Positions 1 through 8,085 of a stretch of 64,000 nt of DNA are shown here, piece after piece (the first letter of the stretch is position 1; each line of letters begins with the position of its first letter). The notes beneath the pieces are model-generated. The model saw only the letters and a program-made list of their open reading frames with translations. It was not told the DNA's origin and did no database searches. Where the stretch lies: contig NZ_JALJXP010000008.1 of the NCBI RefSeq assembly GCF_024170165.1, forward strand, positions 1-64,000, in the 5' to 3' direction. This DNA is from Pseudomonas nitroreducens (lineage in GTDB: Bacteria; Pseudomonadota; Gammaproteobacteria; Pseudomonadales; Pseudomonadaceae). A program made the translations under genes and the position numbers.

Positions 1-48
1 CACCCATGTGACTGAACTCGTTTGTTACCTATGTGGTTGTCTCCTACA
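1..48. mobile_element. possible end of an IS481-like insertion sequence (outside window)
   Basis: Read on the minus strand, the first 48 bases begin TGTAGGAGACAACCAC and continue with ATAGGTAACA, which resembles the terminal repeats of IS481-type elements as I remember them. If this is right, the element itself lies to the left of the window and its end is near base 48. No transposase reading frame is visible inside the window. This is a tentative pattern match only, and the stretch may simply be intergenic DNA. Confidence 0.25.
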
Positions 49-295
49 CCCCGGACATCCGGTTTTTCGCTTAGGCGAAAAATTCCCTCGTTGAAGCGAA
101 GTTTCAAGGGCACGCCGCGAAGGGCCATCCCTGGCCCATCGCGGCTCTCGCGACATCCATGTCGCTCAACCCCCGAAACTCCGCTTCAACGAGGCCTCCT
201 GAACGGGGCCGTCGGAGTGTGCGGCGATTTCTCTGGAAGCCTTCAGAGCCAGAGCCAGAGCCAGAGCCGGAGCCGGAGCGGCGCATTGGCTTTTC

Positions 296-443
296 GTAGG
301 AGCGAGCTTGCTCGCGAACCGCATGGCACAGATATTCCCCTGTAGGAGCGGACTTTGTCCGCGAAATCCATCGCGGATGAATCCGCTCTTACAGGGAGCC
401 CATTGGGCACGGCGCGCGGGTAGGAGCGGACTCCGTCCGCGAT
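296..443. repeat. cluster of REP palindromes (three units)
   Basis: Three REP-type units lie in the gene-free left end. One is GTAGGAGCGAGCTTGCTCGC at 296-315, one is an inverted pair at 341-364 and 371-393, and one is a single unit at 421-442. Each can fold into a hairpin capped by TAGGAGCG. Bases 1-474 carry no credible gene. Just left of the cluster, about 241-280, is a short GAGCCA/GAGCCG hexamer run with no obvious role. Confidence 0.85.
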
Positions 444-474
444 TGGCCCGGGACCGCGCAGATCGCGAGCTGGC

Positions 475-954
475 TCAGGCGCGCAGGTGATCCAGCGGCA
501 ACTCGGTACTCGCCATTACATTGCGCAACACGAAGCTCGACCGCACGCTGGTCACACCTTCGATACGGGTCAGCGTACCGAGCAGGAAGTGCTGGTAATG
601 TTCCATGTCCGGCACCATCACCTTGAGCTGGTAGTCCGCGTCCATCCCGGTGACCAGGCTGCATTCCAGCACCTCGGGGCACTTGCCGATGATCTGCTGG
701 AAGTGCTCGAAACGCTCCGGTGTGTGCCGGTCCATGCCGATCAGCACGAAGGCGGTGAGGCTCAGGCCGAGCTTCTTGCTGTCCAGCAGGGCGACCTGGC
801 GGACGATGTAGCCGTCGTCCTCGAGCTGCTTGACCCGCCGCGAGCAGGGCGAGGGCGACAGGCCGATGCGTTCGGCCAGTTCCTGGTTGGAGATGCGCGC
901 GTCGCGTTGCAGTTCGGCAAGAATTCGCAGGTCGTAGCGGTCCAGCTTGTCCAT
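475..954 (-). CDS. Lrp/AsnC family transcriptional regulator
   Basis: This 159-residue protein has the family layout. An N-terminal winged helix-turn-helix covers about residues 4-60, with the family pattern ISNQELAERIGLSPSPCSRR at 21-40. A C-terminal RAM/AsnC ligand-binding domain covers about 65-145 and contains the GMDADYQLKV segment. Members sense amino acids and repress or activate transport and catabolic genes as multimers. An upstream in-frame ATG at 1044 would add 30 residues, but ATG 954 has a CGAGG ribosome site and gives the usual family start MDKLDRYDLRIL. It is transcribed away from the next gene and its target is unknown. The class call is secure, the ligand is not. Confidence 0.92.
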   Translation of the reverse strand: MDKLDRYDLRILAELQRDARISNQELAERIGLSPSPCSRRVKQLEDDGYIVRQVALLDSKKLGLSLTAFVLIGMDRHTPERFEHFQQIIGKCPEVLECSLVTGMDADYQLKVMVPDMEHYQHFLLGTLTRIEGVTSVRSSFVLRNVMASTELPLDHLRA

Positions 955-1069
955 GAAAGCCTCGTTTTTCGATTCAATTGCGCTTTTGGCGTAATTTTTA
1001 GGAATTTGTTGCTCAGGTGGTGCCTGTATGAGCAATCTTAGCAATCATTTCCCTGCTCTGTCGCTTTAC

Positions 1070-1270
1070 TATTTCTTCCAGATTCACAGCCCGGACATCA
1101 CGTCCCCTTGCGATCCGCCCAATCAGGCGCTTCGCGGCTCGCCGACCCAACAGGATCGCGCCGGCCACCGGGCTACGCACTGCCCAGAAGGCGGAGCGAG
1201 GTGAGCCGGCGCCAACAGCGACGAGCAGGACGAGATTCTCCGAAGGGAGGCTGACGAGCCTCCCTTTTTT
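1070..1270 (+). ncRNA. candidate small RNA ending in an intrinsic terminator
   Basis: The 443-base gap between the Lrp regulator and the repeat protein holds no open frame worth calling, yet it ends in a strong intrinsic terminator on the plus strand although no plus-strand gene lies upstream. A short noncoding transcript starting near 1060-1080 (a TACTAT-like -10 lies near 1056) would explain this. The alternative is an attenuator in the leader of the downstream gene. The start coordinate is a guess; the end is set by the terminator. Confidence 0.35.
1243..1270 (+). terminator. intrinsic terminator
   Basis: A perfect 10-bp stem pairs AAGGGAGGCT (1243-1252) with AGCCTCCCTT (1257-1266) around a GACG loop, followed directly by TTTT. 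It faces right. It either ends an unannotated short transcript or acts as a leader attenuator about 130 bases before the next gene. Confidence 0.85.
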
Positions 1271-1397
1271 CTTGCCCGCGATTTACCCCCGCCATCTTTA
1301 CCCTGCCTTTACCCAACATCCTGCAATGGCGGCTTTGCGCCGTGGTCTATGGCAATGTCACATCACGCTTTTCGGCCGTCGCCGAAGTGAGGAATCC

Positions 1398-2552
1398 ATG
1401 AAGTCGGGTCTCGGGCGGTTCGCCTCGTTCGCTGTGCTTACTCTGGCCGTCGCGGTCCAGGCGGTGGCGGCCGATGGTCCCGATATGCAGGGCCATCCGC
1501 CGGCGAACGGCGGGGGCGGTCAGCCCCAGGGGCGCCCGCAGGGCAACAGTGGCGGCCAGGAGCACGGTCGACCGCAGGGTAATAACGGTGGCCAATGGCA
1601 GGGTCGTCCGCAGGGCAACAATGGCGGTCAGTGGCAGGGTCGTCCGCAAGGCAACGATGGTGACCGCGAGCACGGCCGCCCGCAGGGCAACAACGGCGGG
1701 CAATGGCAAGGCCATCCGCAGGGCAACAACGGTGGCCAGTGGCAGGGGCGTCCGCAGGGCAACAACGGCGGGCAATGGCAGGGCCATCCGCAGGGCAGCA
1801 ACGGTGGTCAGTGGCAAGGCCGTCCGCAGGGCAACAACGGCGGTCAGTGGCAGGGGCGTCCGCAGGGCAGCAACGGTGGCCAATGGCAGGGCCATCCGCA
1901 GGGCAGCACCGGTGGGCAGTGGCAAGGCCGTCCGCAGGGCAACGACCACGGCAGCCCCGGCTGGCAGGGCGGTAGCCGTCCGCCGTCGGCCGGCTGGCAG
2001 GGGCGCCCGCCGCCTTCACATGGCAACTGGGGCCCGCATCCGTCCTACTGGCGACCGGGTTATGTGGTGGACCGCATGCCGAGCGGGCACTACCGCGTGC
2101 CCTATCGCGGCAGCGACTACTACTTCAACGATGGCTACTGGTATCGCCCGTACGGCTCGCGCTACGTGGTGGTGACGCCGCCTTACGGTGTGCGCGTGCG
2201 TTACCTGCCGTCCTACGCCGAGCAGGTGTGGATCGGCAGCATCGGCTACTTCCTTGCCGCCGGTACCTACTACCTGTGGCAGGCCGGTACGCAGGATTAC
2301 GAAGTGGTGCAGCCGCCGCCGCAGCAGGTAGCCAGCGTGGCGCAGTCGCCTTATGACGTGATTGCCTACCCGATGTACAACCAGGGGCCGGATCAGCAGA
2401 ACCGCGACCGCTACGAATGCCACCGCTGGGCGGCCGACCAGAGCGGCTTCGACCCGGCGCTGGCCAGCTATGCGCCGCCGGACTACGTCGCCGACAACTA
2501 TCGCCGCGCCCTGGGTGCCTGCCTGAGTGGGCGCGGCTACAGCGTCAACTGA
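1398..2552 (+). CDS. secreted Gly/Gln/Pro-rich repeat protein with DUF6515-like C-terminus
   Basis: This 384-residue protein starts at ATG 1398, which has a GAGG ribosome site and is followed at once by a signal peptide (residues 1-25, VQAVAA end). Residues 42-185 are twelve tandem 12-residue units of the form QWQGRPQGNNGG with H/R, N/S and D variants. A Gly/Pro/His-rich linker follows. The C-terminal part, about 205-384, is Tyr-rich with YYFNDGYWYRP, VVTPPYGVRVRYLP and a final RDRYECHRWAADQSGFDP segment, as in DUF6515 envelope proteins. The repeats are low-complexity and probably disordered. It is likely periplasmic or surface-associated. Function is unknown. Its stop lies six bases from the convergent fieF stop. 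Confidence 0.85.
   Translation: MKSGLGRFASFAVLTLAVAVQAVAADGPDMQGHPPANGGGGQPQGRPQGNSGGQEHGRPQGNNGGQWQGRPQGNNGGQWQGRPQGNDGDREHGRPQGNNGGQWQGHPQGNNGGQWQGRPQGNNGGQWQGHPQGSNGGQWQGRPQGNNGGQWQGRPQGSNGGQWQGHPQGSTGGQWQGRPQGNDHGSPGWQGGSRPPSAGWQGRPPPSHGNWGPHPSYWRPGYVVDRMPSGHYRVPYRGSDYYFNDGYWYRPYGSRYVVVTPPYGVRVRYLPSYAEQVWIGSIGYFLAAGTYYLWQAGTQDYEVVQPPPQQVASVAQSPYDVIAYPMYNQGPDQQNRDRYECHRWAADQSGFDPALASYAPPDYVADNYRRALGACLSGRGYSVN
1521..1952 (+). repeat. in-frame 36-bp minisatellite, 12 units
   Basis: Twelve direct 36-bp units encode the 12-residue repeats of the secreted protein. Units differ by a few bases, mostly silent changes or Arg/His and Asn/Ser swaps, and two units carry REHG or QEHG in place of QWQG. 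There are no spacers, so this is a coding tandem repeat and not a CRISPR array. Copy number may vary between strains. Confidence 0.9.
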
Positions 2553-2558
2553 TGCTCT

Positions 2559-3455
2559 CTAGCTGATGGTCTCTTTGCCCACCACTTCCTGCGGGTCGGC
2601 GTGCACCAGCACCTCGGCCCGCGGGAATTCCTTGTGGATCGCCAGCACCGCCTCATCGCACAGGTGATGTGCCTTCGACAGTGACAGCTCACCGGGCAGC
2701 TCCAGGTGCAGCTGGACGAACCAGTGGGTGCCGGAAATCCGCGTGCGCAGGTCATGGGCTCCGAGTACGCCGGGGACTTCGCGCACCAGTTCGAGCATGC
2801 GCGTGCTGACGTCCGGCGGCAGCTCCTCGTCCATCAGCACTGCCACGGATTCGCGGGCGATCTGGAAAGAGCTCCAGAGGATATACAGGGCGATGCCCAG
2901 ACCGAAGATGGCATCCATCTGCTGCCAGCCGAACTGCGCCAGGAGCAGCGCCACCAGGATGCTGCTGTTGAGCAGCAGGTCCGAGCGGTAGTGCAGGGAG
3001 TCGGCGCGGATGGCGTTGGAACCGGTGATCTTCACCACGTAGCCCTGCACCATCAGCAGGCCGGCGGTGAGCGCCAGCGACAGGATCATCACCGCGACGC
3101 CCCAGCCGACGGCTTCCACCGGCTCGGGATGCTGCAGGCGATCGATGGCCTGGGTGCCGACCAGCACGGCGCTGACCGCAATGAACAGTGCCTGGGCCAG
3201 CCCCGACAGCGACTCCGCCTTGCCGTGGCCGTAGCGGTGGTCGTCGTCCGCCGGGCGGATGGCGTAGTGCACCGCCAGCAGGTTGAGGAAGGACGCGGCG
3301 CCGTCGAGCAGCGAGTCGGTGAGGCCGGCGAGCAGGCTGACCGAGCCGCTGAGCCACCAGGCGATGGCCTTGGCGACGATCAGGGTAGTGGCGACGCCGA
3401 GCGACGCAAAGGTCGCCAGCCGCATCAGGTGGGCGTGGCTGGCGTGCTTGAGCAT
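2559..3455 (-). CDS. fieF: cation diffusion facilitator, FieF/YiiP type metal exporter
   Basis: This 298-residue inner-membrane protein has about six transmembrane segments and a cytosolic C-terminal domain. The transport site of YiiP is intact: Asp47/Asp51 (DxxxD in LTDSLLD) in helix 2 and His155/Asp159 (HxxxD in LHYRSD) in helix 5, the zinc/iron coordination pattern of the FieF branch. Such proteins expel Zn2+ or Fe2+ using the proton gradient. The start at 3455 overlaps the stop of the upstream DinB gene by one base (TGATG), so the two are translationally coupled. A longer in-frame extension upstream only shadows the DinB gene. Family is certain; the preferred metal is inferred. Confidence 0.9.
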   Translation of the reverse strand: MLKHASHAHLMRLATFASLGVATTLIVAKAIAWWLSGSVSLLAGLTDSLLDGAASFLNLLAVHYAIRPADDDHRYGHGKAESLSGLAQALFIAVSAVLVGTQAIDRLQHPEPVEAVGWGVAVMILSLALTAGLLMVQGYVVKITGSNAIRADSLHYRSDLLLNSSILVALLLAQFGWQQMDAIFGLGIALYILWSSFQIARESVAVLMDEELPPDVSTRMLELVREVPGVLGAHDLRTRISGTHWFVQLHLELPGELSLSKAHHLCDEAVLAIHKEFPRAEVLVHADPQEVVGKETIS

Positions 3456-3967
3456 CAGGTGTCCAGGCGATTGGGCAGGAAGTAGATGTAGTCCAGCAGC
3501 GGCGCCTTCTGCCCCAGCGCGGTGAGCGCGGCGCTCATCTGCCCGCGGTGGTGGGTGCCGTGGTTGACCAGGTGCTGGACGATGTTCGCCAGGCTCTGGC
3601 GGTGTTCCTGGCCGGCCATGTTGCGGTAGTCCAGCTGGGTGCCGAGGGTGGCGTCGCTCTGCTTGCTCAGCCACAGGCGCCAGGCGCCGACACCGTCATT
3701 GAGAAAGTCGGCGAGGCCGGCCCGGTCGGGCGCGGCCTCGGCGTCGAGGCGTTCGAACTGCCAGGGCTCTCGCTGCACACGGGCGAACCAGATGCGATCG
3801 ACTACCGCAAGGTGGTTGAGGGTGCCGTGCAGGCTGCCGAAGAACAACCCGCGCGGTGCGCGGTAGGCTTCCTCATCCAGCGGCGCGACGGCCTCCAGGA
3901 TGCGTTCGTAGGCCCACTGGTGGTACGCCAGGAGTTGCTGAAGGTGTGAAGCGAGAGCGCCGTGCAT
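3455..3967 (-). CDS. DinB family protein
   Basis: This 170-residue protein matches the DinB/YfiT four-helix-bundle family of putative metal-dependent enzymes. The metal triad is visible: His52 (LNHLAVVD) and His136 with His140 (HLVNHGTHHRGQ). Members include thiol transferases and DNA-damage-induced proteins, but most have no known substrate. The start has a GGAGG ribosome site. It lies one base after the lipoprotein gene and couples to fieF by a TGATG overlap, so the three genes form one minus-strand operon. Function is not predictable from sequence. Confidence 0.88.
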   Translation of the reverse strand: MHGALASHLQQLLAYHQWAYERILEAVAPLDEEAYRAPRGLFFGSLHGTLNHLAVVDRIWFARVQREPWQFERLDAEAAPDRAGLADFLNDGVGAWRLWLSKQSDATLGTQLDYRNMAGQEHRQSLANIVQHLVNHGTHHRGQMSAALTALGQKAPLLDYIYFLPNRLDT

Positions 3968-3968
3968 A

Positions 3969-4385
3969 TCAGGCCTCCGGGCGCAGGCCCAGGCTGGCGA
4001 GTTGTTGGAGGCTGCCGCTGCGCTGGATCAGACGCGGATCATCCAGGGGCAGGCTGCGGCCGGTTTCACGCTCGAGGATCGCCTTGAGTTTAGCCTTGTC
4101 CACGGTGCCGTCCTCACTCACGGCATCCTTGAGCTTTTCAGGCGCGACCGAGTACTTCTCGTCGGGCAGGTAGATCGCGCCGGTGGCGAAGTCTACGCCG
4201 AAGGCGATCAGTCCCGGGATGATGTAGAACAACAGTCCGACGGCGTCCAGGGCGGCGACTGCCGGGTCGATGCGGCCGTCGATCTGGCCGCGGCGATCGG
4301 GATAGAACAGGGTGCCGCAGGCCGTCAGCTGGCTGAACAGGGCGGCGCTCAGAACTGCACAGGAGACTCGGGTGGCAAGACGCAT
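3969..4385 (-). CDS. YceK/YidQ-like lipoprotein
   Basis: This 138-residue protein has a lipoprotein signal ending in the lipobox L20-T-A-C23, so it should be anchored by Cys23. The following CGTLFYPD...GRIDPAVAALD and a hydrophobic stretch (VGLLFYIIPGLIAFGVDFATGAIYLP) resemble the small YceK/YidQ (DUF1375) lipoproteins. The C-terminal 60 residues are charged and helical and are not part of that family. The ribosome site is GGAGG. It is first in the lipoprotein-dinB-fieF operon. Role unknown. Confidence 0.8.
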   Translation of the reverse strand: MRLATRVSCAVLSAALFSQLTACGTLFYPDRRGQIDGRIDPAVAALDAVGLLFYIIPGLIAFGVDFATGAIYLPDEKYSVAPEKLKDAVSEDGTVDKAKLKAILERETGRSLPLDDPRLIQRSGSLQQLASLGLRPEA

Positions 4386-4578
4386 GAAATAACCTCCGGG
4401 AGGATGATGCGGACAACTATATCAACGAGTTCTGAACAACTGCTGGCAGTTTCGCACTAGCCGGCGTTCTCGTTGCTTCTATGACTGCTGGGTTGGCACC
4501 GCGGTTCGCCCGCTATAATCGCCGCCCCCCGCGTAGTCCGGGTTACCGCCTTATGACATCCGAGTTCCAGGAGCCGGC

Positions 4579-7110
4579 ATGAACGCCCTTCCCATCGACA
4601 GCGTCCTTCCCGCCCTGCGCCAGGCTTTGGCCGGGCGCCACGAAGTGGTGCTGGAAGCGCCGCCCGGCGCCGGCAAGACCACCCGCGTGCCGCTGGCGCT
4701 GCTGGATGAGACGTGGCTGGCCGGGCAGTCGATCCTGATGCTGGAGCCGCGCCGGCTGGCCGCCCGCGCCGCCGCGGAGCGATTGGCCGCGGAGCTGGGC
4801 GAGAAGGTCGGCGAGACCGTCGGCTACCGCATCCGTCTGGACAGCCGGGTCGGCCCCAGGACCCGCATCGAAGTGGTCACCGAGGGCATCCTCGCCCGCC
4901 GTCTGCAGGACGACCCGGCACTGGAGGGCGTGGGGCTGGTGATTTTCGACGAATTCCACGAGCGCTCACTGGATGCCGATCTGGCGCTGGCGCTGACCCT
5001 CAATGGCCGTGCGCTGCTGCGCGACGATCCGCCCCTCAAGGTGCTGGTGATGTCGGCGACGCTGGAAGGCGAGCGCCTGTCCGCGCTGCTGGACGACGCG
5101 CCGGTGGTGCGCAGCGAGGGCCGCATGTTCCCGGTGGATATCCGCTGGGGCCGCCCCTGGCAGGCGGGCGAATTCATCGAGCCGCGGGTGGTGCAGACGG
5201 TCCTGCAGGCGCTGGCCGACGAGTCCGGCAGCCTGCTGGTGTTCCTGCCCGGCCAGGCGGAGATTCGCCGCGTGGCCGAACAGTTGGGCGAGGCATTGGC
5301 CGGTCGCCCGGAGGTGCTGCTCTGCCCGCTGCATGGCGAACTCGACCTGGACGCCCAGCGCGCCGCCATCGAACCCGCGCCGGCGGGCAAGCGCAAGGTG
5401 GTGCTGGCGACCAACATCGCCGAGACCAGCCTGACCATCGACGGCGTGCGCGTCGTCGTGGACGCCGGGCTGGCGCGGGTACCGCGCTTCGATCCGGGCA
5501 GCGGCATGACCCGCCTGGACACCCAGCGCATCTCCCGCGCCTCCGCCACCCAGCGCGCCGGTCGTGCCGGGCGGCTGGAACCGGGCGCCTGCTACCGGCT
5601 GTGGTCGGAAACGCAGCACGATCAGCTATCGGCCTACGGCGCGGCGGAAATCCTCCAGGCCGATCTCGCCGGCCTGGCCCTGCAGCTGGCGCGCTGGGGC
5701 GTCGCCCCGCAGGAGCTGGCCTGGCTCGACCTGCCACCCGCCGCCGCTTATGCACAGGCCCGGGACCTGCTGGAGCGCCTCGGCGCGCTCGCCTCCCGCG
5801 CCGGTGGCGGCAGCCTCACGCCGCACGGGCAGGCCATGGCCGAAGTGCCGGCGCACCCGCGCATCGCCCACCTGCTGCTGCGCGGCCATGCGCTGGGGCT
5901 GGGGCAACTGGCCTGCGATCTGGCTGCCCTGCTGGGCGAGCGCGACATCCTGCGCGGCAACGATGCCGATCTGCATCACCGCATCGCCCTGCTGGCCGGC
6001 GAGCAGAACGGCCCGCGCGCCAGCCGGGGCGCAGTGCAGCGGGTTCGCCAGCTGGCGCGGCAGTTCAAGGGCTACCTGCGTGGCCCGGCCCGCGAGCCGG
6101 TGGCCGATCCCGATCATCCGCGCTGGCTGGGCGGTCTGCTGGCGTTCGCCTACCCGGACCGCATTGCCCGCCAGCGCCGCGCCGGCGGTGGCGAGTACCG
6201 CCTGGCCAACGGCCGGGCGGCGCTGTTCGGCGAGCCGGATGCGCTGATGAAGGAAGCCTGGCTGGTGATCGCCGACCTCGGCAGCCGCCAGGGCCAGCGC
6301 GAGGAGCGCATCTACCTGGCGGCGGCGCTGGAGCCGGCGCTGTTCGAAACCATCCTCGCCGAGCAGGTCAGCGTCCACGACGAACTGGAGTGGGACGAGC
6401 GCGAAGGCGTGCTGCGCGCCGAGCGCCAGCGCAAGGTCGGCGAGCTGGTGCTGTCCACCGAGGCTCTGCCCAACCTCGACGCCGAGGCCCGCAGCCGCGC
6501 GCTGCTCGGGCTGGTGCGGCGCAAGGGGCTGGAGCTGCTGCCGTGGACGCCGGAACTGCGCCAGTGGCAGGCGCGTATCGCCCTGCTGCGCCGACTCGAC
6601 CTGGAAGGCAAGGGCGAGAGCGAGTGGCCGGACGTCAGCGACGCGGCGTTGCTCGCTTCCCTGGAAGACTGGCTGCTGCCTTACCTGGGCAAGGTCTCGC
6701 GGCTGTCGCACTTCGCCAACCTGGAGCTGAGCGGGATTCTCCACGGGCTGCTGCCCTGGCCACTGCCGCAACGGCTGGACGAGCTGGCGCCGCGCACGCT
6801 GCAGGTGCCGTCCGGTTCGAGTATCCGCCTGGACTACAGCGAGTTCCCGCCGGTGCTCGCCGTGCGCCTGCAGGAGCTGTTCGGCCTTGCCGACACGCCG
6901 CGCATTGCCGGAGGGCGGGTGGCGGTGAAGCTGCATCTGCTGTCGCCGGCACAGCGCCCGGTGCAGGTGACCCAGGACCTGGCCAACTTCTGGCGCAGCA
7001 CCTATGCGGAAGTGAAGAAGGACCTGAAGGGGCGTTACCCCAAACACTACTGGCCGGATGACCCGCTGATCGCCGAGCCGACGGCGCGGGCCAAACCGCG
7101 CAAGACCTGA
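4579..7110 (+). CDS. hrpB: ATP-dependent helicase HrpB (DEAH family)
   Basis: This 843-residue protein has the HrpB layout: Walker A GAGKTT at residues 30-35, the DExH box DEFH at 124-127, SAT near 155, a RecA-like domain 2 with TNIAETSLTIDGV and QRAGRAGR, a helicase-associated domain, and the HrpB-specific C-terminal domain with GRYPKHYWPDDP near the end. It is a predicted RNA helicase; bacterial HrpB function is poorly defined. The start is supported by a CAGGAG ribosome site. It stands alone, with the lipoprotein operon divergent on the left and a REP palindrome immediately downstream. Confidence 0.95.
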   Translation: MNALPIDSVLPALRQALAGRHEVVLEAPPGAGKTTRVPLALLDETWLAGQSILMLEPRRLAARAAAERLAAELGEKVGETVGYRIRLDSRVGPRTRIEVVTEGILARRLQDDPALEGVGLVIFDEFHERSLDADLALALTLNGRALLRDDPPLKVLVMSATLEGERLSALLDDAPVVRSEGRMFPVDIRWGRPWQAGEFIEPRVVQTVLQALADESGSLLVFLPGQAEIRRVAEQLGEALAGRPEVLLCPLHGELDLDAQRAAIEPAPAGKRKVVLATNIAETSLTIDGVRVVVDAGLARVPRFDPGSGMTRLDTQRISRASATQRAGRAGRLEPGACYRLWSETQHDQLSAYGAAEILQADLAGLALQLARWGVAPQELAWLDLPPAAAYAQARDLLERLGALASRAGGGSLTPHGQAMAEVPAHPRIAHLLLRGHALGLGQLACDLAALLGERDILRGNDADLHHRIALLAGEQNGPRASRGAVQRVRQLARQFKGYLRGPAREPVADPDHPRWLGGLLAFAYPDRIARQRRAGGGEYRLANGRAALFGEPDALMKEAWLVIADLGSRQGQREERIYLAAALEPALFETILAEQVSVHDELEWDEREGVLRAERQRKVGELVLSTEALPNLDAEARSRALLGLVRRKGLELLPWTPELRQWQARIALLRRLDLEGKGESEWPDVSDAALLASLEDWLLPYLGKVSRLSHFANLELSGILHGLLPWPLPQRLDELAPRTLQVPSGSSIRLDYSEFPPVLAVRLQELFGLADTPRIAGGRVAVKLHLLSPAQRPVQVTQDLANFWRSTYAEVKKDLKGRYPKHYWPDDPLIAEPTARAKPRKT

Positions 7111-7120
7111 CCAGAACGCA

Positions 7121-7168
7121 TGTGGGAGCGGGCCATGCCCGCGATCGCGCGCATGGCGCGCTCCTGCA
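7121..7168. repeat. REP palindrome
   Basis: This hairpin begins TGTGGGAGCGGGCCATGCCC and closes with GGCGCGCTCCTGCA, just past the hrpB stop. It is the same variant (core GCCATGCCCGCGATCGCGCG) as the unit at 15476-15524. It probably buffers convergent transcription from hrpB and the next gene. Confidence 0.8.
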
Positions 7169-7219
7169 GGTCAGCTCCGTCGCTTGAATCCGCGCTTACG
7201 CCATTCCTGCTGTCACGGT

Positions 7220-7984
7220 TCAGGGCAATACCATCTCGTAACCCGCCGCCTGCAATTTGTCGTAGGCCTGGTCGAGCTGCGCACGCAGGCCTTCGGCGTC
7301 GGGTGCACGGCGGGAGACGATGAGCTTGGTCGGCACGCTGTACAGGGTGTCGAAGGCCAGCGGTGCCATGTTCAGCTGGCGGCGTGCCTGTTCCACCGGG
7401 GTCTGGTAGTCGATCAGGTAGTCGCCGCGGCCGCGTTCGAGCATCTGCAGGGCGGCGGTGTGGGTGCTGGTGCGGTGCAGCTCCAGGTTGAGCTTCGGGT
7501 CGGCCAGCATCTCGGTGATCGGTCGCCAGTAGCTGTAGCCGCTGATCAGGATAATCCGGCCGCCGCTCAGCCCCTCGGGCAGTTTCGGCGAGGGTCGTGA
7601 CGTCAGGCGGTACAGGTTGAGTTCGACATGTCCGAGCACGCGCTCGCATTCCAGCGTGCTGCCCAGCAGTTCCTGCTTGCCCGGCGCGCCGGCCCAGAGC
7701 TGCACGCTGCCGTCCTGCAAGCCCAGGTACAGGCGGGCGCTGGGCAAGGGGCGGAAATCGGCGCGGTAGCCGGCCTTGAGCAGGATGCGCCGGACCATCT
7801 CGGCGCCGCTGCCGCGGGTGCTGCCGTCCGGGGCGGTGTAGGTGTAGGGCGGGAACTCGTAGTAGCCGACGCTCAACGCCGGCAGCGGATGCGGCAGCCG
7901 GTCGGCCAGCGTGGGCCGGTCGACGGCGAAGGCGTTGAGGCAGAGCAGGGCGACGATCAGCCCGACGAGACGGCGAAAGTGCAT
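7220..7984 (-). CDS. periplasmic substrate-binding protein (SBP_bac_3 fold)
   Basis: This 254-residue protein has a signal peptide (residues 1-20, ending NAFA) and an amino-acid-binding-protein fold: VGYYEFPPYTY at the first strand, GSGAEMVRRIL, then a second lobe and a return strand. No permease or ATPase genes are adjacent, so it is an orphan. Pseudomonas has many such stand-alone proteins and they need not belong to a transporter. The ligand cannot be read from the sequence. It faces hrpB convergently across a REP unit. Confidence 0.82.
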   Translation of the reverse strand: MHFRRLVGLIVALLCLNAFAVDRPTLADRLPHPLPALSVGYYEFPPYTYTAPDGSTRGSGAEMVRRILLKAGYRADFRPLPSARLYLGLQDGSVQLWAGAPGKQELLGSTLECERVLGHVELNLYRLTSRPSPKLPEGLSGGRIILISGYSYWRPITEMLADPKLNLELHRTSTHTAALQMLERGRGDYLIDYQTPVEQARRQLNMAPLAFDTLYSVPTKLIVSRRAPDAEGLRAQLDQAYDKLQAAGYEMVLP

Positions 7985-8085
7985 GGAGACCCGAGGTACA
8001 TGTTGTTGTTATGCGGTGCCGGGCGAGCATGGGGCCGCCGCGCCTCGCTTGTCCAGCCTGGCCCGGCGGCGATGTGGCGCACCCC

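Noticed and set aside
22-345. Short frames in the first 474 bases
   Set aside because: They are Arg/Ser-rich, run through REP palindromes and a hexamer repeat, and have no ribosome site or recognisable domain.
1521-1952. 36-bp regular repeats considered as a CRISPR array
   Set aside because: Units are contiguous with no spacers, keep one reading frame and encode a peptide repeat in a secreted protein. No cas gene is present.
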